A DNA stretch of 64,000 nt, from positions 340,327 through 404,326 of the forward strand of contig DJGV01000016.1 of NCBI GenBank assembly GCA_002432805.1. The letters are read 5' to 3'. This document shows, piece by piece, positions 26,232 through 35,401 of this stretch. Position 1 is the stretch's first letter; the number at the start of each line of letters is the position of its first letter. Under the pieces are notes generated by a model. The model had not been told where the DNA came from and ran no database searches. It saw only the letters and a program-made list of their open reading frames with translations. Source of the DNA: Fervidobacterium sp. UBA5837. GTDB lineage: Bacteria; Thermotogota; Thermotogae; Thermotogales; Fervidobacteriaceae. Made by a program: the position numbers and the translations under genes.

Positions 26232-27191
26232 TTGAAGAAGATAGGTGTTATAACAAGCGGTGGAGATGCGCCTGGAATGAATGCGGCTATAAGGGCCGTC
26301 GTTAGGTATGGTATCAAGAAGGGCCTTGAGGTCTACGGTATAAAGAGAGGTTACGCAGGATTGTTGGACGAAGATATAGAGCCTCTAACGTTCGCCTCTG
26401 TGGGCGGAATTATGGAGAGAGGTGGAACGATACTAAGATCTAGTAGATGCCCGGAATTTGTAAGAAAAGAGACGCGTGCAGAAGCGGCAGAAATACTTAG
26501 AAAGCATGGCATTGAAGGACTTGTAGTAATCGGTGGCGAGGGAAGTTTGCATGGTGCAATGTTCTTGGAAGATGAACAGAAGATAGCAGTTGTTGGCATA
26601 CCTGGTACGATTGACAACGATATAGCCCTGACAGATATGGGTATCGGTGTCGATACTTGTTTGAATACGGTTGTAGATGCCATTCAAAAGCTCAAGGATA
26701 CCGCAAGCTCACATGAAAGGGCCTTCATAATCGAGGTTATGGGTAGGTCTTCCGGCTATATAGCAACCGTTAGTGGATTGGTGACTGGTGCTGAAGCTAT
26801 TATAGTACCTGAACTACCGGTAAATTACGAAGAGCTCGGCAATAAATTGCTAGAAGAGCGAGAAAGAGGAAAGATAAATTGCATCGTTGTGGTCGCAGAG
26901 GGTGCAGCAAGCGCATACACGGTTGCAAGACATTTGGAACACAGAATTGGTTACGAAACACGCATAACGATACTGGGCCATATACAAAGAGGTGGCTCTC
27001 CAACATCGTTCGACAGATTACTTGCCTCGCGAATGGGTGTTGCAGCAGTTGATGCGCTTCTCAGAGGTGAGACAAGCGTAATGACGGCATTAAATGGTGG
27101 AGAAATTACTACTCCAAGATTAGATGAAGTATTGAAAGAGAAGAAGAAATTGGACATAAGACTTTTAGATTTAGCTGGGCTACTTTCTTAA
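26232..27191 (+). CDS. pfkA: 6-phosphofructokinase
   Basis: 319 residues, the usual bacterial length. Phosphorylates fructose-6-phosphate in glycolysis. Motifs: GVITSGGDAPGMNAAIRAVV at the N-terminus, GGEGSLHGA, PGTIDNDI with the catalytic Asp, MGRSSGYIA and the RGGSPTSFDR loop. GGEGS, where E. coli has GGDGS, matches what I recall of other Thermotogae ATP-dependent enzymes. Start chosen at TTG 26232 following GAAGGAGGAG. The amidohydrolase gene follows after 15 nt. Confidence 0.94.
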   Translation: MKKIGVITSGGDAPGMNAAIRAVVRYGIKKGLEVYGIKRGYAGLLDEDIEPLTFASVGGIMERGGTILRSSRCPEFVRKETRAEAAEILRKHGIEGLVVIGGEGSLHGAMFLEDEQKIAVVGIPGTIDNDIALTDMGIGVDTCLNTVVDAIQKLKDTASSHERAFIIEVMGRSSGYIATVSGLVTGAEAIIVPELPVNYEELGNKLLEERERGKINCIVVVAEGAASAYTVARHLEHRIGYETRITILGHIQRGGSPTSFDRLLASRMGVAAVDALLRGETSVMTALNGGEITTPRLDEVLKEKKKLDIRLLDLAGLLS

Positions 27192-27206
27192 TCGAGAAGT
27201 GATCGT

Positions 27207-28502
27207 ATGATAGTGAAGAATGGACTCGTTTGGAACGGAAGGGGCTTCGAAAAGAGGACATTGTATGTGGAAGGCAACAGATTTGTAGAATACACGGATC
27301 TTGGACCTGTGGTTGATGCCACAGGTCTATTTGTAATGCCGGGATTCGTTGATTCTCATGCACATGTAATTGGAACAGGTTTGAAATTGTTGACATACGA
27401 TTTGGAAAAAGTTGAATTGGAAGATGTTTTATCTGAAACCAACGATAAAACTTTTATCGTGGCACGTGGCTGGGAGAAACTACCGGCAAATGAGATACTT
27501 AATAGAGCAAATTCATTTGATAAACCCATTTTTCTTATCAGAAAGTGCGGACACATTGCATGGGTAAACAACCATCTAAAGAACGCTCTCGGCTTGCCAG
27601 ATAATCTCATCCGTGAAGGGCAAATAGAGCAAGTCTATGGTGAGTTTGGCAGTGAATTGTATGAAAGGGCATTTAGTGAAGGGCAAAGAGAATTTCTCAA
27701 ACATGGGGTTGCACAAGTTCATTCTGATGATTTTCATGGAATCAATTTTGAAAAGTTGAAGGAATTGTTGAGTCACAGCAAAATTAGGATATTTGAAAAA
27801 CTAAATACTTACGAACCTTGGCTTTACGAATTCGGAGAATTTGGGCTTTCTATGATCCGTAGCATAAAACTATTTGCTGATGGTTCTTTAGGTGGAAAGA
27901 CTGCACATATGCATGAACCTTACAAGGGGTCTGATGAAAGAGGAGTAGACACATTACCTGATAATTTTGATGAGATTGTAAGATTTGCTGAAGAGCGGAA
28001 CATTCAGCTGTCCATACATGTCATAGGCGATGAAGCATTGCACGAAGTTCTAGACAGATTTGACAAAAATGGTGTGAAAGGAAAACATAGATTGATACAT
28101 CTGCAGTTTGTGAGGAGGAACGACTTTGACAGGTTGAAAAATCTTTACTTATCGGTTCAGCCACATTTCTACTTCGAAGATATACCGCTGCTCAATACAG
28201 TGAATTACGAAATGGGTTATCCATTCTTAGAGATGTACAAGAGAGGATACAGCATTGCATTTTCAACGGATTCACCAGTATCTCCAGCAGATCCAAAGTA
28301 TGTGATAGAGCATGCTATGGACATGGGGTTTACAAAACACCAGTCATTGAATCTTTACACTGAAAGTGGTTCAAGGATGGCTGGGATTGCGAGTGGAAGA
28401 ATAGATGTGGGATATCTTGCAGATTTTTGCTTGTATGATGGAAGCGTTGTCGAAAAAGACCCTATAAAGGTGTACATAAATGGTGAGGAGGTAATATTTT
28501 GA
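27207..28502 (+). CDS. YtcJ-like metal-dependent amidohydrolase
   Basis: 431 residues, amidohydrolase-3 family. An N-terminal beta-sandwich strand (IVKNGLVWNGRGFEKR) is followed by the metal-binding DSHAHV, KLFADGSLGGKTAHM, LSIHVIGDEALHEVLD, HLQF and FSTDSPVSPADP motifs, which supply the histidines and the final Asp. The substrate is not known. The ribosome site is weak (GAAGTGATC). Sits between pfkA and mnmG; a perfect 9-bp hairpin (GACCTGTGG/CCACAGGTC) lies near its start at 27304-27327. Confidence 0.82.
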   Translation: MIVKNGLVWNGRGFEKRTLYVEGNRFVEYTDLGPVVDATGLFVMPGFVDSHAHVIGTGLKLLTYDLEKVELEDVLSETNDKTFIVARGWEKLPANEILNRANSFDKPIFLIRKCGHIAWVNNHLKNALGLPDNLIREGQIEQVYGEFGSELYERAFSEGQREFLKHGVAQVHSDDFHGINFEKLKELLSHSKIRIFEKLNTYEPWLYEFGEFGLSMIRSIKLFADGSLGGKTAHMHEPYKGSDERGVDTLPDNFDEIVRFAEERNIQLSIHVIGDEALHEVLDRFDKNGVKGKHRLIHLQFVRRNDFDRLKNLYLSVQPHFYFEDIPLLNTVNYEMGYPFLEMYKRGYSIAFSTDSPVSPADPKYVIEHAMDMGFTKHQSLNLYTESGSRMAGIASGRIDVGYLADFCLYDGSVVEKDPIKVYINGEEVIF

Positions 28503-30395
28503 ATGAATGATGCTAACACTCTGTTTTCCAGGCCAACGGACGATTCATCTTTCGATGTAATCGTAGTAGGTGGAGGACATGCAGGCATAGAAGCCTCACT
28601 GGCCACTGCGAGGCTTGGTTTCAAAACTTTACTTCTCACTGGAAATCCAGATAACGTTGCTTGGGCATCTTGCAATCCAGCAATTGGCGGCTCTGCAAAG
28701 GGCATAGTCGTTAGAGAAATAGATGCACTTGGCGGTGAGATGGCGAAGACAACTGATCAAACGATGATCAACGTGAGGATGCTGAACACAAGCAAAGGGC
28801 CAGCCGTTCAAGCATTACGTGCACAGATAGATAAGTACGATTACTCGCGCACAATGAAAAGGAAATTAGAAAATCAAGAAAACCTGTTGCTTAGATATGG
28901 ATTGGTTAAGGAATTGATAGTCGAAGATGGTAAAGTCAAAGGCGTCATCGATTCTCTTGGCATAGACTATCATGCTAATGCTGTGATACTGACAACCGGA
29001 ACATTTCTAAGAGGTAAGATATTCGTTGGCAGGAATACTATGGAAGCCGGTAGGATGGGGGATTTCTCATCTCAAGGTCTTACTGCTTCTCTTATGAATT
29101 CAGGTCTTACCGTTGGAAGGTTCAAAACAGGTACACCGGCAAGGGTATTGAAAAAGAGTATCGATTTTTCAAAGATGAAGAGGCAAGATACTGATGATAC
29201 ACCTTGGTCATTTTCGTATTTTGATGAACCAAAGGTACTCGAAAAGAATCACCCATGTTGGTTGACCCATACAGTTCCGCAAACACATGAGATAATCAAA
29301 CGCTATTTGTCGTACTCACCTCTGTATGGAGATGTTAAGCTAATAGAAAGCAAAGGTCCAAGGTATTGCCCTTCCATAGAAGATAAAGTGATAAAGTTCA
29401 ATAGGGACGGTCATCAGGTATTCGTCGAACCGGAAGGTAGAGATACGCAAGAATACTATTTGAATGGACTCTCCACTAGTTTACCGTATGCGGCTCAAAT
29501 ACAATTTTTGAGGACTATACCTGGACTTGAAAACGTTGTTGTCGCACGTCCTGCATATGCAGTTGAATACGATTACATAGACCCAATGCAACTCTATCCA
29601 ACACTTGAGTCGAAAATCGTTGAAAACTTGTTTTTTGCAGGTCAAATAAATGGAACAAGCGGTTACGAAGAGGCCGCAGCCCAAGGTCTCATAGCTGGAA
29701 TAAATGCAGCGCTCAAACTAAGAAATGATGAATCGTTTATACCAAAAAGGTCTGAAAGTTACATAGGTGTGATGATAGATGACCTTGTGACAAAAGGTGT
29801 AGATGAGCCTTACAGGTTGTTGTCATCAAGGGCAGAATATAGACTAATGCTCAGACATGATAACGCACACTTAAGGCTTTCCAAATATGGGTATAGAATT
29901 GGTTTAATACCACGCTGGTTCTACGACAGAATCATATCACTTGAAGACGCAATCAAATATCATCATGATAGATTGGAACAGGTAAAAGTGCCTGCATCTG
30001 ATCAGGTGAATGATTTGCTTGTATCACTTGGTGCCTCACCTATCTCTGATGGTACTAGACTTGCAAAACTACTAAGAAGGCCGGAACTCAAGTACAACGA
30101 TTTGAAAGTCTTGGACCCGGAACCTATAGAAGATAGTGAAGTTGTCGAACAAATCGAAATTCAACTAAAATATGAAGGATACATAAAAGCAATGCTTGAC
30201 CAAATACGCATATTTGAAGAATACGAAAGTTTACCTTTAGTTAACATAAAGTTTACTCAAGTACCCAATTTATCGACAGAAGCGCGCGAAAAGCTTGAAA
30301 AAATCAAGCCTTTTTCAATTGGACAAGCTATGAGGATATCTGGAATCACGCCTGCAGATATGTTGGCTCTTTTGACCTTCATCAACAAGAAATAG
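28503..30395 (+). CDS. mnmG: tRNA uridine-5-carboxymethylaminomethyl modification enzyme MnmG
   Basis: 630 residues, full length. FAD enzyme that with MnmE modifies wobble uridine 34 of tRNAs. N-terminal FAD motif VVGGGHAGIEAS, then NPAIGGSAKG, LRAQIDKYDYSR, and the C-terminal helical domain with GYEEAAAQGLIAG and LSSRAEYRLMLRHDNA. ATG 28503 directly follows the upstream stop with GAGGAGGT about 12 nt before. Confidence 0.96.
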   Translation: MNDANTLFSRPTDDSSFDVIVVGGGHAGIEASLATARLGFKTLLLTGNPDNVAWASCNPAIGGSAKGIVVREIDALGGEMAKTTDQTMINVRMLNTSKGPAVQALRAQIDKYDYSRTMKRKLENQENLLLRYGLVKELIVEDGKVKGVIDSLGIDYHANAVILTTGTFLRGKIFVGRNTMEAGRMGDFSSQGLTASLMNSGLTVGRFKTGTPARVLKKSIDFSKMKRQDTDDTPWSFSYFDEPKVLEKNHPCWLTHTVPQTHEIIKRYLSYSPLYGDVKLIESKGPRYCPSIEDKVIKFNRDGHQVFVEPEGRDTQEYYLNGLSTSLPYAAQIQFLRTIPGLENVVVARPAYAVEYDYIDPMQLYPTLESKIVENLFFAGQINGTSGYEEAAAQGLIAGINAALKLRNDESFIPKRSESYIGVMIDDLVTKGVDEPYRLLSSRAEYRLMLRHDNAHLRLSKYGYRIGLIPRWFYDRIISLEDAIKYHHDRLEQVKVPASDQVNDLLVSLGASPISDGTRLAKLLRRPELKYNDLKVLDPEPIEDSEVVEQIEIQLKYEGYIKAMLDQIRIFEEYESLPLVNIKFTQVPNLSTEAREKLEKIKPFSIGQAMRISGITPADMLALLTFINKK

Positions 30396-30442
30396 CCTTA
30401 TTCGACAACTTTGACACTTTTACACCATTTCCAATGTCGATT

Positions 30443-30470
30443 TTGACAAATGGTCGATTTGTGGTAAAAT
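30443..30470 (+). promoter_or_regulatory. promoter for LysM-M23 peptidase / prmA operon
   Basis: Consensus -35 TTGACA, 16 bp spacer and TAAAAT -10 with TGG directly before it, 44 bp before the GTG start. Confidence 0.8.
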
Positions 30471-30513
30471 AAAAAAAGAATTTTTGTAACAAACAGAATA
30501 AGGGGTGTGAAGA

Positions 30514-31314
30514 GTGCGGAGAATATTAGCTTTTGCATTGATCATGGTAGTTGCCATCACATTTGCTGAATTCAACATAAATTATAAAATCCAATCTGGT
30601 GATACGCTTTATGAATTATCGCATAATTTCAACATCCCTATACCAGTTCTCATGGACTGGAATCCTGGTGTTGTTCCTTCAAATTTAAAGATAGGGCAGA
30701 CTTTGAAGATACCTTTGGTAGCTGGCATATTGTATAAACCTACGAAGTCTATGACTTTGTCAACGCTTGCAAAGTACTTTTTCATAGATCCAGAGGAGAT
30801 TACGGCGATCAATCCGACTGTTGGCTCGTCCATAGCAGCAAATAAGGAAATTTTCGTGCCAGTTGGGAAGGTGAATACCTCTTTTACTCAATTAGCGGAT
30901 TTTGTATGGCCAGTTTATGGTTCTATCACATCGGAGTTTGGTTGGAGGTTGCACCCGATATACAAAAAAAATATGTTTCACAGCGGTATAGATATCGGCG
31001 TACCTCAGGGCACCCCTGTATTTGCAACGCGTGGTGGTACTGTAAAGTACGCAGGTTGGAAGAGTGATTATGGTAATTTGATAATAATAGACCATGGTGG
31101 ATATCAAACATATTATGCGCACCTTTCCAAGATAAATGTTTACGTTGGTTTAAGAGTTGAAAAAGGAGACTTCATAGCAAGGAGTGGTAACACGGGTACT
31201 TCAACAGGTCCAAATCTACATTTTGAAGTTAGAAAAAATAATGAGTTGGAAGATCCAGTTGCCTATCTTCCACGCACAAATACGTACGTTATGAGGAGGG
31301 TCTTATCTGAATAA
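30514..31314 (+). CDS. secreted LysM-containing M23 endopeptidase
   Basis: 266 residues. Signal peptide (residues 1-18), two LysM-type repeats (YKIQSGDTLYELSHNFNIP and a second around STLAKYFFIDPEEITAINP) for peptidoglycan binding, then an M23 metallopeptidase domain with FHSGIDIG and PNLHFEV supplying the zinc ligands. Likely cuts or remodels the cell wall. GTG start after AGGGGTGTG. AGGAGGG inside its last codons serves as the ribosome site of the next gene. Confidence 0.92.
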   Translation: MRRILAFALIMVVAITFAEFNINYKIQSGDTLYELSHNFNIPIPVLMDWNPGVVPSNLKIGQTLKIPLVAGILYKPTKSMTLSTLAKYFFIDPEEITAINPTVGSSIAANKEIFVPVGKVNTSFTQLADFVWPVYGSITSEFGWRLHPIYKKNMFHSGIDIGVPQGTPVFATRGGTVKYAGWKSDYGNLIIIDHGGYQTYYAHLSKINVYVGLRVEKGDFIARSGNTGTSTGPNLHFEVRKNNELEDPVAYLPRTNTYVMRRVLSE

Positions 31315-32113
31315 TTCAACACCTTTTCTGGAATGGATTTTTAGTGTAAATGAAGATAAGATGGATGCTGTTGATGATTTGTTATATGGTGAACACGATT
31401 ATTACATAATGGATAGCAGCGAGGGGAAGTACCTCGCTGTTGTTTCGCCTTTAAAAGACGATTTAACAAATCTGAAAGATCAATTGATTGCACTTGGATT
31501 GCAGTTTGTCGGTACCAAGGAAACGTGTCCGGAAGATTGGTTAAAAAATATAGTCACTGAACCTTTTGAAATGATAGAAGGTGTAATAGTAGATCCAATG
31601 GATCATGATTTAAGACCTTCTGAAGGAACGATTGTGATAAAAATTCCGCAAGGATTGGCCTTTGGTACAGGACTTCACCAAACGACAAAGATGTCTGCTG
31701 CGTATCTAAAGAAGTACTTGAAACCAGGAATGGATGTGCTAGACCTTGGCTGTGGCAGTGGTATACTCGCCATCTTGGCAAAAAGGCTTGGTGCAAGTCG
31801 CGTTTTGGCAGTCGATAACGATCCTTTGGCGATCGAGGTAGCAACTGATAACGCACTGAGAAACGACGCTGACATAGAAGTTAGACTTTCTGATCTGTTT
31901 TCTAATGTTGATGGTAGATACGACATAATAGTTTCAAATATAGTGGCTGAAATATTGGTTGTAATGTTGCAACAGGCGAGGAATTATCTAAAAAGCGATG
32001 GTATTCTGATACTTTCTGGCATCATATTGCCAAAAGTGTCACTTTTTGATAATTACGATGTCGTTGAAAAAACGGTGATGGATGAATGGAACGCATTGGT
32101 GATAAGGATTTAA
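31307..32113 (+). CDS. prmA: ribosomal protein L11 methyltransferase, probable CTG start
   Basis: About 268 residues from the proposed CTG (31307) or 250 from the first ATG (31361). Methylates ribosomal protein L11 with SAM. Motifs: FGTGLHQTT, the SAM loop VLDLGCGSGILAI, AVDNDPLAI and SNIVAEI. The longer N-terminus (T-P-F-L-E-W-I-F-S-V-N) aligns better with the usual family beginning. AGGAGGG at 31294-31300 stands 6 nt before CTG and about 60 nt before ATG, and no ATG, GTG or TTG lies in frame between. Overlaps the upstream peptidase stop by a few nt. Confidence 0.85.
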   Translation: MNNSTPFLEWIFSVNEDKMDAVDDLLYGEHDYYIMDSSEGKYLAVVSPLKDDLTNLKDQLIALGLQFVGTKETCPEDWLKNIVTEPFEMIEGVIVDPMDHDLRPSEGTIVIKIPQGLAFGTGLHQTTKMSAAYLKKYLKPGMDVLDLGCGSGILAILAKRLGASRVLAVDNDPLAIEVATDNALRNDADIEVRLSDLFSNVDGRYDIIVSNIVAEILVVMLQQARNYLKSDGILILSGIILPKVSLFDNYDVVEKTVMDEWNALVIRI

Positions 32114-32616
32114 GTATCGTAAGGAAACAACTTGACAGAAACGTTGACAACGTCTTGCGTGTTGAAAAATGGTGTTCTTTTGGTTTTCCAGTTGTTATTT
32201 TGAGCTATCCTGTCAGAAATAACTCTCCTTTCCCCACTATTCACTATCTTACCTGCCCCCATTTGGTAAAGGAAATCTCAAGGCTAGAAGAGAGGGGTTT
32301 GATTTCTGACTTCGAATCTGCCATAAGTAAAGATGAAAAGTTGAAAGCGGAAGTGGAACAGGCACATAGAGATGTGATTCAAAAGAGGCTTTCAATTTTG
32401 GAGAGCTGCGACGAGAAATGGAGATCTTTATTATCCGAAGTTGGAACTGGCGGAATAAGGGATTTTACAACTGTGAAATGCCTTCATCTTCACGTCGCGG
32501 ATTACCTTGCCGGTATAGATAATCCAATTGGTAAGGACGTGATCGAAGGCATCAGAAATAGAGAAATCGGAGAAAACGTCGAGTGCCAAAATAGTTTTTG
32601 CAACCGCTTTTTGTGA
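32086..32616 (+). CDS. DUF501 family protein
   Basis: 176 residues. The sequence matches the DUF501 family pattern: an N-terminal R-V-E-K-W-C-S-F-G-F-P-V-V-I, F-P-T-I-H-Y-L-T-C-P-H-L and C-L-H-L-H-V-A-D-Y-L-A-G with paired Cys and His that could bind a metal. Function is unknown; it may act in the same area as prmA, with which it overlaps by 28 nt. Confidence 0.8.
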   Translation: MERIGDKDLSIVRKQLDRNVDNVLRVEKWCSFGFPVVILSYPVRNNSPFPTIHYLTCPHLVKEISRLEERGLISDFESAISKDEKLKAEVEQAHRDVIQKRLSILESCDEKWRSLLSEVGTGGIRDFTTVKCLHLHVADYLAGIDNPIGKDVIEGIRNREIGENVECQNSFCNRFL

Positions 32617-32627
32617 TATCATATAAT
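32598..32627 (+). promoter_or_regulatory. promoter for NYN-domain protein / rlmH
   Basis: TTGCAA, 18 bp spacer, TATAAT; the -35 lies in the last codons of the DUF501 gene, 39 bp before the next ATG. Confidence 0.6.
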
Positions 32628-32665
32628 GTAGTGATTATTGTAGTGATTACAACGCGAGGGGAAAT

Positions 32666-33949
32666 ATGGAAAAATATAATTCCAACATCTTTCTTTTCTT
32701 TGATTTCCAAAATCAACCAGTGGATGTTGAACTTGTGTACAACGAAATATCAAAGTACGGGAGAATTGTTGGTGGTAAAGCATATGGCTCTTGGTCAAAA
32801 CACAAGATGCAGGCTTTTGCATTGTACAATCATGGTATAGAGCTCGTAGAGATACCAGAAGCTGAGTTACTGCCTAACAAGAAAGGTAACGATATCAGGC
32901 TTGCAGTTGACTGCATGGAGATAGCCATTGAGAATCATTCGATAGATGTTTTCTTCTTGGTTACGGGAGATGCAGATTTTACTGCTTTGGTGAACAAGAT
33001 AAAATCGTACGGTAAGAACGTGATGGCACTTGCACGGACCAAGTCTACAAGTTACGAACTGATCTCCGCTGTGGATTTGTTCATTCCGTATGAAGACATC
33101 GTAAAAAACGAAAGATTGAATGACCCGGTTGATCGGCTTTGCGATGAAGTTGAGGTCTTTCTAAGGCGTTCTGGAAAAGATTTTACGCTCGATAATTTGT
33201 CTCGTTTCTTGAGTTCTTTCAATGTAAATCCGACGAAATATGGTACGCAAACCGTACGTGAATTGTCTGATATGATATATGAAAGAAAAGTGCAAAAGCC
33301 CGAAAGGATAAGGGACATAAAGGTACTTTTTTTGCGCAATGTAGTCTTTGGCGACCTAAATGAGGAAAAATTGGCTGAATTTTCCGAAAAGAATAACATA
33401 GAGATGGGGAACTTGAAAACAGCTATAGATATTCTCACACGTGATGGCGTCATCGAGTTGAAAAATGGATATTACAATGTAAAGCGCACAAAGGCCTTTT
33501 TCCTAACGTTGTTGGAAAAGTATCCCGTTGAATATTCGCACATATCGGAGTTCATTGAAAAGTCTTACAAAGCTTTTTCGGCAGGTAGAGTGAGAGCGTT
33601 GAGCCAACTATTACAGAGTGAATTCAAGATTTCAAGTGCCGAGTTCAAAAGTTACATCGATGCGCTTAAACGTAGTGGTTGCCTGAAGGGACTAGATGAC
33701 AGTGATTATATCTCTTACTCAACACCTGCCAAAATTGTCTGCACTTTGGAAGAATTGAAAATCTGTACGTTATGCTATTATGTGAAGAGGATACTCTCAC
33801 AGACGTTCGTTTTCAAAGAGGAAATGGATATCTTAGAAGAAATCATCTTCTCTAACGATAAAATCATCTTCGAAAAGTGCTTAGATATGCTTTTGAAAAG
33901 GGGAGAGATTACGGAACTGGAAAATGTCTATTTCTATACACCAGTCTGA
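32666..33949 (+). CDS. NYN (LabA/PIN-like) domain protein with C-terminal helical (OST-HTH-like) repeats
   Basis: 427 residues. Residues 1-150 form a NYN nuclease-like domain with acidic site residues in FLFFDFQN, KGNDIRLAVDCMEIA and LVTGDADFTALV. After about 155 the protein is helical with winged-helix-like units (around 155-220 and 250-400), resembling LabA-type proteins with OST-HTH/LOTUS domains that bind RNA. An RNA nuclease or RNA-binding role is inferred from the family. ATG start with GCGAGGGG. The rlmH gene starts in its vicinity. Confidence 0.78.
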   Translation: MEKYNSNIFLFFDFQNQPVDVELVYNEISKYGRIVGGKAYGSWSKHKMQAFALYNHGIELVEIPEAELLPNKKGNDIRLAVDCMEIAIENHSIDVFFLVTGDADFTALVNKIKSYGKNVMALARTKSTSYELISAVDLFIPYEDIVKNERLNDPVDRLCDEVEVFLRRSGKDFTLDNLSRFLSSFNVNPTKYGTQTVRELSDMIYERKVQKPERIRDIKVLFLRNVVFGDLNEEKLAEFSEKNNIEMGNLKTAIDILTRDGVIELKNGYYNVKRTKAFFLTLLEKYPVEYSHISEFIEKSYKAFSAGRVRALSQLLQSEFKISSAEFKSYIDALKRSGCLKGLDDSDYISYSTPAKIVCTLEELKICTLCYYVKRILSQTFVFKEEMDILEEIIFSNDKIIFEKCLDMLLKRGEITELENVYFYTPV

Positions 33950-33968
33950 GTTTGTTGAGGTGGAAACA

Positions 33969-34430
33969 TTGAAGGTAGAGATAATCGTACCAGGTAAGAT
34001 ATCAAAACACCTCTTGCCGGTATGTAATTATTACATGGAAAAAATCAGCAGATTTGCTAAGATAGAAGTTAACCATGTCAATCTGGGCGGTGATCTGAAT
34101 AGTGAAGATGCAACTGTAATAATGAAAAGGGAAGCTGAATACATAGAAAGAAGACTTAATGGTAGAAAATATATTTTAATTGACCTTTTTGGTAAAGAGA
34201 TGACAAGTGAGCAATTTTCTGTATTTTTGGAACGTCAGTTTATGGTGCTTTCGGAATTAGTTTTTGTGATAGGTGGCCCGCTTGGTGTCGATGAAAAGAT
34301 TAGGAATAATGCGGCAGAAAGGATATCTTTTTCGAAAATGACGTTTACCCATGAAATGTGCACTGCTTTCTTATTAGAACAGATTTTTAGAGGGTTCAAG
34401 ATTTTGAAGAACGAAAAATACCATTATTGA
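33969..34430 (+). CDS. rlmH: 23S rRNA pseudouridine-1915 N3-methyltransferase RlmH
   Basis: 153 residues, the SPOUT enzyme of this length. KVEIIVPGKIS at the start, EAEYIERRL, YILIDLFGKEMTSEQFS, FVIGGPLGV and the conserved C-terminal MTFTHEMCTAFLLEQIFRGFKI with the knot and dimer residues. Start chosen at TTG 33969 after GAGGTGG; the ATG at 33924 sits in the NYN gene without a site. Confidence 0.92.
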   Translation: MKVEIIVPGKISKHLLPVCNYYMEKISRFAKIEVNHVNLGGDLNSEDATVIMKREAEYIERRLNGRKYILIDLFGKEMTSEQFSVFLERQFMVLSELVFVIGGPLGVDEKIRNNAAERISFSKMTFTHEMCTAFLLEQIFRGFKILKNEKYHY

Positions 34431-34562
34431 GAAATTTTGAGAAATTTTAACAGGTAAGCGATGGAAGTTTTGCTTTTGTCTTCATAAATCACAATTTTTG
34501 TCGATAATGTATATAGAGTTGGTGACTTCTTGAGGATAAATTCGAAAAGGAAGGTGAATCAT

Positions 34563-34841
34563 ATGATCGATAGAATCAACAGACTTGGGCAACAACAAGT
34601 ACAGAACATCTCAAATGTGAAAGGAAAAGAAGAGAAGCCCGTAGAAAAATCTAAAGTGAAGGGTGGAGATGAAGAATCATTGGTTATCGAAGAAGGAAGG
34701 AAAGTAGCCGAATACATAGAGATGGCGAAGGACTATCCGGAGATTCGTACAGACCTCGTTGAACAACTAAAGAATGCGATACAAAACGGTACATTCAAGG
34801 TCGATGTTGAAAAGATAGCGAGGAAGATTTTGGAGGGATGA
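34563..34841 (+). CDS. flgM: anti-sigma-28 factor FlgM
   Basis: 92 residues. A flexible charged N-terminus (MIDRINRLGQQ, ...KEEKPVEKSK) is followed by a C-terminal helical sigma-binding part with ATxY-like VAEYIEMAKDYPEIRTDLVEQLKNAIQNGTFKVDVEKIARKIL, typical of FlgM. It holds the flagellar sigma factor inactive until the hook is complete. Start chosen at ATG 34563 after AAGGAAGGTG. First gene of flgM-flgN-flgK-flgL. Confidence 0.9.
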   Translation: MIDRINRLGQQQVQNISNVKGKEEKPVEKSKVKGGDEESLVIEEGRKVAEYIEMAKDYPEIRTDLVEQLKNAIQNGTFKVDVEKIARKILEG

Positions 34842-34844
34842 CAC

Positions 34845-35318
34845 TTGTTGAAGGAAGGTTTTGAAAGACAGCTCAAGGTCCTCGATGATATGATTCAAGC
34901 TTTTAAAGAGCTCGAAGGTGCTGTTGTTGCAAGAGATACTGATTCCTTATCGAAATCGGCAGTAAGCGTGGAGGAGTTGAGTCTGGAAATAGATGAACTT
35001 GAATTGGAAAGAACACATGCACTTCAGTCTCTTGGTCTTGCTACGGTTAAAGATTATGTTGAAAGTGCCAATCTTCCAGATGCAAGTGATGTCTCATTTC
35101 TCAGTGTTGAGGTAGTTGAGAAACTCAACGAATTGATGATAATAATGGATGAAATAAGGCAACTGATACAATTTGAAAATCAGTATGCTGAGTTTCTTAA
35201 TTGCTTCATCAAAGGAGTTCAGCCATCTACATATTCATTTCCTCAAAATGGACAAAACGATAACATAAATTCTATGCGTTCTACTTATGCTCGTCCACTG
35301 TATGATCAATTCAAGTAA
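34845..35318 (+). CDS. flgN: FlgN-like flagellar chaperone
   Basis: 157 residues, helical with heptad-like leucine spacing and a C-terminal serine/asparagine-rich tail. The FlgN family binds FlgK and FlgL before export. Sequence similarity is weak, but the position between flgM and flgK, the length and helical make-up support it. TTG start after GGAGGG, three nt after the flgM stop. Confidence 0.75.
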   Translation: MLKEGFERQLKVLDDMIQAFKELEGAVVARDTDSLSKSAVSVEELSLEIDELELERTHALQSLGLATVKDYVESANLPDASDVSFLSVEVVEKLNELMIIMDEIRQLIQFENQYAEFLNCFIKGVQPSTYSFPQNGQNDNINSMRSTYARPLYDQFK

Positions 35319-35401
35319 TTTCTTCTCTCTCACCCTTCTTTTCACGTGTTACGATTCCTTGTAATCCTTGTAATATATGATTTATTCAAAGGAGTGGTAC
35401 G

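Noticed and set aside
27304..27327. 9-bp hairpin in the amidohydrolase gene as a pfkA terminator
   Set aside because: It is 113 nt after pfkA, has no T tract of note, and can be explained by coding of D-L-G-P-V-V-D-A-T-G.
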